From Phoronis australis (lineage: Eukaryota; Phoronida; Phoronidae), in NCBI GenBank assembly GCA_002633005.1, contig NMRA01000177.1, forward strand, positions 124,001-188,000: a DNA stretch of 64,000 nt, given 5' to 3'. Under the pieces are notes generated by a model. It was given only the letters and a program-made list of their open reading frames with translations. It was not told the DNA's origin and made no database searches. Position 1 is the stretch's first letter. Each line of letters begins with the position of its first letter. The position numbers were made by a program, and so were the translations under genes. This document shows, in pieces, positions 57,001 through 64,000 of this stretch.

Positions 57001-60000
57001 GTGTAACGGGGGTGGTATCTACGACCAAGGCGCCCCGATTTTACGAGCCCGGTGCGGACTGAGGGTGATATTGAAAACTAAAAGTTGGTGAATAATACAT
57101 AGGTTTATTGTAAGAATATATAACTACAATATTTCACACTTACAAGCAATCCAGTTGTTCCATGATTTAGTATCGCAGCGTTGTGATTTATACAGTTCTG
57201 ATACACGGGCAAGCCAGTCGCTGATTAATAGTTGTGTGTGCAAGAACGGGGCAATTTGGTCATTCATATCCGAAAGGTGAGATGCAATCAAGCTCGGGAG
57301 GAGCCCGAGAATTGCTGGGGCTAAAGCTGCACAAACAGTTGCAATTTGGTGTGAGTGAAGGTGTAAATGTTTGCTTGTTGAACTCTGCGACTGGACTCCT
57401 CGTGTCTGACAGAGACAAAGCTTAAGTACACAATTTCAACCAATCAGACACGATCTGAAGGGCAAGGCCCATAGCTCCTAGCTTCTGACCATATTTGGCC
57501 ATGTCCAAAGGACTCAAAATCATAGGAAAATGCCATACGTAATACACAGCTTGACCACTAGAGGGCCCATATATCTTACTTACATAATCATGTCCAGGGC
57601 ACTCCTGTTACAAGAGATATTAAATTATAAAAAAATATCAACGAAATTTGGTCCTTAACAGTTTACACGTATAATATAGTAAATTTTGGTCATTTAGACC
57701 AAAAGTAAAAATCTTAAGCCTATTTCGCAGCAGGCTAACTTTCGGCCTTAGCTTAGACCGATTTTGGTCTTAATTTTGGTCTTAAGAAATTTCATAAAAC
57801 TAGGCTAAGACATTTTCATCAAAATTTAGTCCAACTTTCGTCTAAGTTAAGATAAAAAGTTTCATGAAACGGACCCACGGAGTTGCTTCTTCAAATATCT
57901 ATGTCAAAACAACAAGAAACAGTACAATTTCTTATTCACCGAGTGTCATACTATTCTAGCGTGCCCTAGACAAAAAAGAATAGCAAGACCACGCAGTACC
58001 ATTGACTAAAAAATTGCACATGTGAAAGGCAGGTCTTATGCGGGTATGTTTGGGAGCTTACTGGCATGACCAAGCAAAATGGCAGCCATTGAAGTGACTG
58101 ATCATTGAGGTTGCGGTGATATTGAATTATGGGATGTCTGATTTCATCAGGGCTGATTTCTAGATGGAAATGCAGGCCTTGAGTTTTGGGTGTACAGAAA
58201 GCAGCCAAGAATTCTTGATGGCTCAAAATTCAGTAGGTGGTGTATTTACGAGAATTTCCTCATTCCTCGTGGAATTACTTATAAACATAAGGTTAAACAA
58301 TAAGTTAATTCACCTGGGTTATTACTCATTTCACCTACCTACCTACGCCGTGATAAATCACTCAATTCAACAACATCACATCACACTCCGGGCTCCCCTA
58401 TTCATAAAATCCACAAGGGGTAATAAAAATATCTTCTCAGCCAGGACCATAATCCCTTGGCTAAGCTGTGTCCAACTGGCACAGTTGTATATTACTTAAG
58501 CCCTGTTTACACTGCAAAAGTTGACATGGATCAGCTGACACGGAACAAGATGACCTGATGCAAGTATGTGTGTAAACAGAAAGACGAAGAGCAAACGGAC
58601 AACACGGTGACAACTTTTATCGCCCGTTTGTAAGGTAGAGCAAGCGTGCTCGATCACCTAGCTCCATGTCAACTATACGTCTTAAGGCGAAATTGAAGCA
58701 AGGCGGAATAGATCATCTCTATTGCGCTTGCTCAATAGCGTAAATATTGGTGTTCATTTTGGTACGATTTCTACGATTTAGCAGTTAGTGCATTGTTTTT
58801 CAGCTTCAAACCTGATCATCGTTTATTACATCGTCATAAACTTGATCAAATACCATATGATTCGGCAGAAATAAGTAGTCCTTTTCAATAAAAATTCAAC
58901 ATTTTTGGTTATTTCCAGTTGACATATTATTTAACAAAAAACAAACAATGTTGTTACTAGAATTGCTGAACAATATTGCACCTTTTCAGCAAAATTATGA
59001 ATTAAAGTAGCTTGAATGGCTTCAAGATCATTGAAAAGTCAATGAAATGTTGTCACGTGATACACACATGGATTAATTGCCAACACCGTCCAGTTTGTTT
59101 TGAAATCTACTGTAGCTTATGAGTTTCCCTCTTCTAAAGTTGTTAAAAAAACACAAAAATTTAAACCACAAGATATTTGGCAATTACAAAATGCACAAGT
59201 TGTATTGTTACAGAACAAACAATTGAAATATTAAATAATACTTTCGTTTCGAATGATACAGGAAATTGTCAGAATATTACAAGCCGAGAGTGCTTGGTCG
59301 GTTATGTATACTACATATGAAATCATTCATCTGGCAATCAAAAATCATTCAAACAAAACTCCATGTTACAATTTTCAAGAAGAAAAATAAGAAGAACAAC
59401 AACAAACTAAAACTCTCGCAATTTGCATCTCTGCTCATGAGTAATTCAAGCTCCTGCCTGCAACTACATTTCTGAGTTGTGAGTGTGTGTGTATGTGTGT
59501 ATGTGTGTAAACGGCCGCTTGACACCAATCATCTTGCACTGTCAGTTGTGCCACATCAAAAATTAAAGTCTAAACAGGACTAAGAGTAAAGCTCACAAAG
59601 AACTGCTTTCTATGACCTTGCATGTCAATTAACCTATTGCCAGGATTTTGAGTGATGGCTTAATAGACCAATCAGAACGCAACATTCTTGACACACCTTC
59701 GTTTCCAAGCCACCATTTTACCTGACAAACAACACGTTGTCGGGTAAAACTTATTGTTTGTCTGTCGACTTTTCATGAGAGGGCGGAGCTTGCAATCGGT
59801 CAATTCCAAAAGACCTATTGTATGGGAGCGACACCCATACGTGGACTAGTTACCCCCTTCAAGATCAAAATACATCACTTCCACATCACAATTGCTAAAC
59901 CATAAAAACACTCACCTGTCATAAATCAAGACAACGGCATAAAGGCCTAAACTGAAGTAGACTTCGTAACCAACCAGGAAGTCTAATTCATCCGAGGGAG

Positions 60001-61447
60001 CGCGGCACTCTACTACTTCTTCCACGCCTTTCACCTCGGCTGAAATGACGGAGGTGGAAATTCACTGAAGAAAAGCACTCGACAACTAGGTATAGATGTT
60101 CCTGTTCTTTGAACAAGTTTTTAGCAGACAGAAGACAGCAATAATTATAGTATTCAATTAGCCAGTCCTGATTTGAATTCTCAGTTTGTAGAGGTAGAGA
60201 AATGGCCGAGTTAGTTAACAAGGGAATGCCAATACATTTTTCATACAGCACCGATATTTGCCTTTTTGTCAATGTCTTGGCCTTCCAACTCAAAATGAAA
60301 CAAAAAAGTTTGTCTGAATTACAATGATGAATTACACGTAGCATATGAGATAGTGTTAAGTATATCAACATGTAAAGAAGCAGGACAAGTGCTTGACCCG
60401 AATTGCATTGTGGTTGAATGCCTTAGAATGAGAGTGGTGCTGAGCGAATTTTAGGACGGGATTATTACGAGAATAGGAAATGAATGTCGTATTTACATGT
60501 AATTTAATAGGCCCATGCACCTGTAACTGAAACAAGGCTTTAAACTGAACACGAGCCAAAATATACCATTTCACAACAGATAAGGCAAGCTTCACTTACC
60601 ATCCACTCTAAAACGTGCTTCTGGCTTTCACATATACATAATGCATCGAATTTCGAATATAAGCACAGCATAACACAGTCATAGACGCATGGGAGTAAAT
60701 AGTACGAACATGTATAAGAGCCAGAATGTGTCAAAAGTACCATGAATGCTCGATAATAGAGTGCCTGGCAGGGCAAGATTGTGTGTGGCTTACACAAAAC
60801 CATTATTCAAGCCAGCACAGCTTTATGACTACACTTCAGAAATGGCTAATTCAAGATTCACATGAAACCTTCAGGTAACAAAAGCCTCATGTACTGTTCT
60901 TCAAAACACTGTTACGAATTGCTTTAGAAAGTAACGCTTTTGTATGATGGGCCATTAAAAAATAGGACTTTCATCGTTTCCATGGTAAAATGATAAGTGG
61001 CATCAAAAGAAGAACGAAATGATAATTAAGAAAATTCCAGCAGTGTTTTTGAGATTTCATCTTGAAGATTTGTATCAAATGAGATTTGATCATGTTATTC
61101 ATTTCACTGTTTTGCTACCAACGCAATGTAACTGTCCTTTTTCTAAACTTTACTACAACGACACGATCACACGATCAAATTAATGGCCAATTTTGATGAG
61201 AAGTAAAAAGTCAAATTCTATACCATTTCTCCTTTTAGAGAAAAAAAAATCACCAAGTCAAAATTGGTAGTTTCTTAGAAAGTTGGCATAATACACGGAC
61301 TTGTTGATAATGTCCTACATAGATATCATGTTAGCGTAACTGCATGCCAACCTTTGAACTTTGGTACGCTGCTCAGTGCCATCCAGGTGAGGCTCATCAC
61401 ATAAACTGACATGACGGACGACTGGAGAATGCCCGACGAAGGCTCAT
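53755..61447 (-). CDS. Serine incorporator (SERINC/TMS1) family protein, 3' half of gene (five exons)
   Basis: Exons 61447-61352, 60039-59916, 56500-56436, 55088-54917 and 54076-53755 join with consistent phases (1, 2, 1, 2) to give the last 258 residues. SERINCs are multi-pass membrane proteins linked to serine-lipid incorporation and scrambling. Visible family signatures: [20 protein letters not shown], the block [18 protein letters not shown] followed by LLTNWY, and [13 protein letters not shown] with a final hydrophobic segment. Four transmembrane segments are seen. The loop before YSYSFFHF holds the usual acidic run ([13 protein letters not shown]). The C-terminus is extended ~60 residues past the last membrane segment; known SERINCs end within a few residues. 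The 5' exons (about the first 5-6 TMs) were not found down to 64000. Confidence 0.88.
54720..54790 (-). pseudogene. Decayed duplicate of the SERINC penultimate exon inside the last intron
   Basis: About 60 bases align with 54919-54980 at roughly 70%, for example AGAATAGAAACTGTATAAGA versus AGCGTAGAGGCTGGACAAGA, then AGAATG.AGT.GAA. Translated, [19 protein letters not shown] parallels [18 protein letters not shown]. There are no proper splice sites. The 54840-54900 stretch repeats GAGACACCTGGTG, also near the true exon. Confidence 0.45.
54917..55088 (-). CDS. SERINC penultimate exon
   Basis: Acceptor CACTGTAG then GTTGGTTCTCACG; donor TACTT|GTAAGT. Encodes [14 protein letters not shown], the acidic [13 protein letters not shown] stretch and the most conserved family block [20 protein letters not shown] second AG (CCTCCAG) 18 bases in would break the frame with the preceding exon. 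Confidence 0.9.
55225..55545. repeat. Pyrimidine-rich tract (polypurine on SERINC sense strand)
   Basis: ~320 bases almost entirely C and T on the + strand with CCCTCC/CTTCC runs, in a SERINC intron. The long ORF across it is compositional. Confidence 0.85.
56436..56500 (-). CDS. SERINC internal exon (65 nt, lysine-rich loop)
   Basis: Acceptor TGTTCTAG, donor TCAG|GTACAC. Encodes [20 protein letters not shown], a cytoplasmic-type basic loop between two membrane segments. Phases match both neighbours. Skipping it to use the CCTCCAG acceptor of the next exon also keeps frame, so alternative splicing is possible. Confidence 0.72.
56501..59915 (-). other. SERINC intron with MITE-like DNA
   Basis: Two clusters of TTAAGAC/GGTCTTAA motifs (56580-56745 and 57690-57880) look like the ends of a MITE; the second ends GTTTCATGAAACGGACCC. 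No further exon was recognised, and the two neighbouring exons join in phase. Confidence 0.5.
58497..59585. mobile_element. Possible TIR-flanked element (CCCTGTTTACAC type)
   Basis: TTAAGCCCTGTTTACACTG at 58497 and GTCTAAACAGGACTAA at 59570 are imperfect inverted repeats (~13 of 15). Contains a short GT microsatellite (59480-59510). No coding. Confidence 0.35.
59916..60039 (-). CDS. SERINC internal exon (124 nt)
   Basis: Acceptor CATTTCAG, donor GACAG|GTGAGTG. Encodes [19 protein letters not shown], then a membrane segment [22 protein letters not shown] in the position of the SERINC segment that precedes the Lys/Ser loop. More divergent than neighbouring exons but phase-consistent. Confidence 0.75.
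60600..60620 (-). CDS. Possible 21-nt SERINC microexon
   Basis: Between CCAG and an excellent donor GATG|GTAAGTGAAG, phase 1 at both sides, adding seven residues (EARFRVD) without breaking frame. The polypyrimidine tract is poor. Optional; needs transcript support. Confidence 0.25.
61352..61447 (-). CDS. SERINC internal exon (96 nt), first one recognised
   Basis: Acceptor TACTCCAG, donor AAAG|GTTGGC, phase 1 on both sides. Encodes [19 protein letters not shown] then [12 protein letters not shown], aligning with the family block G-(L/I)-L-Q-S-S-V followed by Y-x-M-x-L-T-W. Confidence 0.85.
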
Positions 61448-64000
61448 CTGGAGTAGATGGGAAGACATTAAATAACTCATATCCCAATCAAATGTTTACC
61501 AGAGGCAACCATTTACGTGTATGCGGAAATCCAGTTATTCAACAAACCATAAACTAAGCTATCTGCAAGGGCATATTTTTCATTGCTGACGGCAGGTTAT
61601 ACAGTGCTAATAGGATTGGTTTGCACTCCTTTGTACTATACAGTATCCACGGATACCAGTCCTATGCCAGTATGTTAAAAAATATCCAAGATGAACTGTG
61701 CAGTACGTGTTCTGGACAGTCGAGCTCAGAATAAAACCAGATTGAAGTAAACTTTTTCTTCATTAAACTTCCAACTTTGTAGTTCACACTATACTGATCA
61801 GGGACTGTTTTCTTGGAAATGTCAATGTCAATTTAAGCTGCATTCCCACCGTCTCCCTGGTTACAAAATTTTCATTTTACTCTCACTCAGATATCTCACA
61901 ACATCCCTTAACTCAAAAGGATTCTAATTCGCTACCAACAAGGAGATCAAAACCACCAGTGACTCAAGAAAACGCTTCAGACCTTATTGGGGTTGACCAA
62001 CAATTAAATTGTGAATTTGAAAATGATGTTTGTACACATGTGACTTAAATTAATAACAAAAATGTAATCCTATTATGGTAAGGAATACAACAAGATCGCA
62101 TTGATGAGAGTAAAATATCCAATTGGATTTTCCTTTTCAACCAGTTAAACAGGGACAGAACGTAGCTTTAAACAGTACACACCATGGATTTTTGCACATT
62201 TCGAATTACCGGTGGCCACAGACTAAATGTATGACGTAAAATTTAGCCAAATCCATGATTATTTTGTGTCATTAGCTCGAAATTTTGATTTCTCTTTCAA
62301 TTTTGCCAATTTTCACATTTCCCGCCATGTGACATCATGGGTTGAACACAAGAGATCAGCGACTAGCATTGAACAACGGTGGAGAGTAGGGAATTTGAAA
62401 GCGACAACGATTATGAGCAAGAAATGAACAAATACTATGAAGAAACATACGAGAATGGTGGCCAGGATGACGAAATGGGGTTGCACGAAAGGGAGAACGA
62501 GTTTGATATGTTTTAAGCTGCGTACTCTACTACTTTGAGGCCTTACGGACTGGATCCTCCCGCGAGAGAAGCGGCCTCGGGCTCAGCCAGTCAACCCAGT
62601 CATCCAACAGACGATCCTGAATAAAGAGCTGATGTTTCTGAATAGTAAATATTGTCCTTTATTGAACCAGGCCTTCATCGTAACATCTCCTCTGATTGGA
62701 GTCGAAACACGACTCCTCAAAGCGGGCAGAACACAGAGTGGCTCCGGACTGAATCGCTTGGTCCACGCTGAGGTCCCACACTCTCATTTGGCGCACGAAG
62801 CGATGCCACTACTGCGCAACTTTGGCGTCCTTCGGAACACCGAGACGTTCTCCGTCTGACTGCTGTTGCTGCAGCCTCCGCAAACACATCTTTTCATCCC
62901 TCTACGAACCTTCTCGACGCTAAATATACTTTGCTTTCACTTCACTCTATACACTTAGTTGCTGATCCGAACAGTGTGCCGCACGACTTGGGTTCAACCC
63001 ATGACGTTGTACATAATTATTACTTTTTTCAATTTTTACGTGTTTCTTTAAGAGCTGTGCACTAAAGGCACTGAAATCAAGTAAGATATAACAATAAAAT
63101 TTATTTTGAGGTACTAGAGTCATGTTGCGTACACTTTAAAGTCACTGCAAAAATTATCAAATTTGCATATTTTTGAAATAACAAAGATGCAAGAAAAACG
63201 GCAACTGACAAAATGCCAATCCATTTCTTATGCTCTGCTGTGAATGGCTTAAAGTGGATATGAACTTGTTTTCTGTCACACCACCAAAACTTAAATTTAG
63301 ATCACTTACTGCTGTGAGCACGGTCTTAAAATTTTCCTCAGTCAAATTAGAGGCGATTTCTCAGTTCATTATTGCTTGAGACTGCAGATTCTACCAGTTG
63401 GTCACGGCCGGTGGTTATTTTGATGCGCCGATCAAGCTCTCAAGCAACAAAAAAATGCCAGTCTTTCCTGTGCAGAACCACGCCTCATCTGACTTAGGAA
63501 CAATTTGAGATCAGTTTTACAGCTGCGGTAAGTGATACGACACGCTTGCCCATTCAAATTTCACAAACATTCTTTGCAGGAAGATCACTCTGATAAGAGG
63601 TGGTGCACACTCGTCAAGTCAACTAGTGTCATTCAGGCAAGGGTACACAATACAAGTTGGGACCCATTACCAAAAAACGGCACTTTCAATGCGCATTTTT
63701 TCTCTATTCTTCTGTTGTATTGACTAATTTTTGCCGTTCAAACATTGAAACCGTTCAGTTTTAGAATCTGCAGTGTCTAAACTGGTCAGAAGAGAATGCA
63801 GGGGTTATCATAGGCAACTATCACTGATCCTTTTGTCCTGGAAACAAAAGAAGCTAGCCATAAAAGTCCACGCACTGTCAGGGGTAACTACCTATAGTAA
63901 ACCCAACAGGTGAACAGCATTCACACGTCTTGCATATTGGGAAGGGCCAGGTAGCGCCCAATGGTCCATGTCAACAAAGAATAAGGGTTTATAGCCATTT
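61448..64000. other. SERINC 5' intron or upstream DNA, no exon recognised
   Basis: Both strands were searched for the N-terminal SERINC blocks without success. A + strand frame near 62395-62515 is acidic (DNDYEQEMNKYYEE) but has no start, domain or splice context. Confidence 0.4.

Noticed and set aside
57966-58226. SERINC exon in the 86-codon - strand ORF
   Set aside because: The neighbouring exons already join in phase, and no SERINC block or good splice pair is present.
62395-62515. Acidic ~40-codon frame ending EFDMF
   Set aside because: No start codon or convincing acceptor, no homologue recognised; chance cannot be excluded.
1-64000. CRISPR arrays, operons, prokaryotic ribosome binding sites
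   Set aside because: Spliced genes, SINEs and LINEs show an animal genome; no spaced identical repeats of CRISPR type were seen, and the 21-bp repeats at 42 kb lack unique spacers of constant length.

Overview
Eukaryotic (animal) draft-assembly sequence, AT-rich, with long introns bounded by GT/AG, tRNA-derived SINEs, several families of DNA transposon and retroelement relics, and three runs of N. It looks like a marine invertebrate: the secreted PAN/Apple plus TLDc architecture, the intronless FMRFamide-type receptor and the Penelope-like, hAT and THAP-bearing elements fit a deuterostome or cnidarian-grade genome. The species cannot be fixed from the sequence.

Only three host genes are well supported. 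(1) A PAN/Apple-TLDc gene on the + strand has its signal-peptide/PAN exon at 18592-18946 and its TLDc exon at 24167-24685. The TLDc exon has an in-frame TAA, so this copy is probably broken. The 3' part of a sister TLDc exon opens the window (1-219). (2) An intronless class A GPCR lies at 44541-45650 (+). (3) The 3' half of a SERINC/TMS1 membrane protein gene lies on the - strand, with five phase-consistent exons from 61447 down to the stop at 53755. Its 5' exons were not found and may lie beyond the window.

Layout. 1-31.5 kb is a mosaic of low-copy duplications. The TLDc tail plus flank (1-690) recurs at 24.5-26.3 kb, and 1.1-3.6 kb recurs at 29.0-31.45 kb. The right copy carries a Penelope-like fragment and hAT-type insertions that are missing from the left copy. 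Between these copies lie two inverted ~1.6-1.7 kb TTAA-flanked elements, each carrying a decayed THAP zinc finger (10.9-12.6 and 14.0-15.6 kb), a ~1.3 kb near-perfect-architecture palindrome around a hairpin MITE (19.56-20.9 kb), and several MITE and SINE copies. 31.57-32.51 kb is an assembly gap next to a CT microsatellite. 32.5-44.3 kb is mostly featureless noncoding DNA with one LINE relic and a 21-bp-period repeat block. 45.78-48.42 kb is a hAT element with complete TIRs and a dead transposase. 49.5-52.6 kb holds LINE relics and another hAT-type element. 53.7-61.5 kb is SERINC.

The genes show no operon-like cooperation; each stands alone. The most unusual items are the paired THAP-carrying TTAA elements, the MITE-centred inverted duplication, and the Penelope fragment whose 47-bp inverted termini contain a hammerhead-ribozyme-like core.
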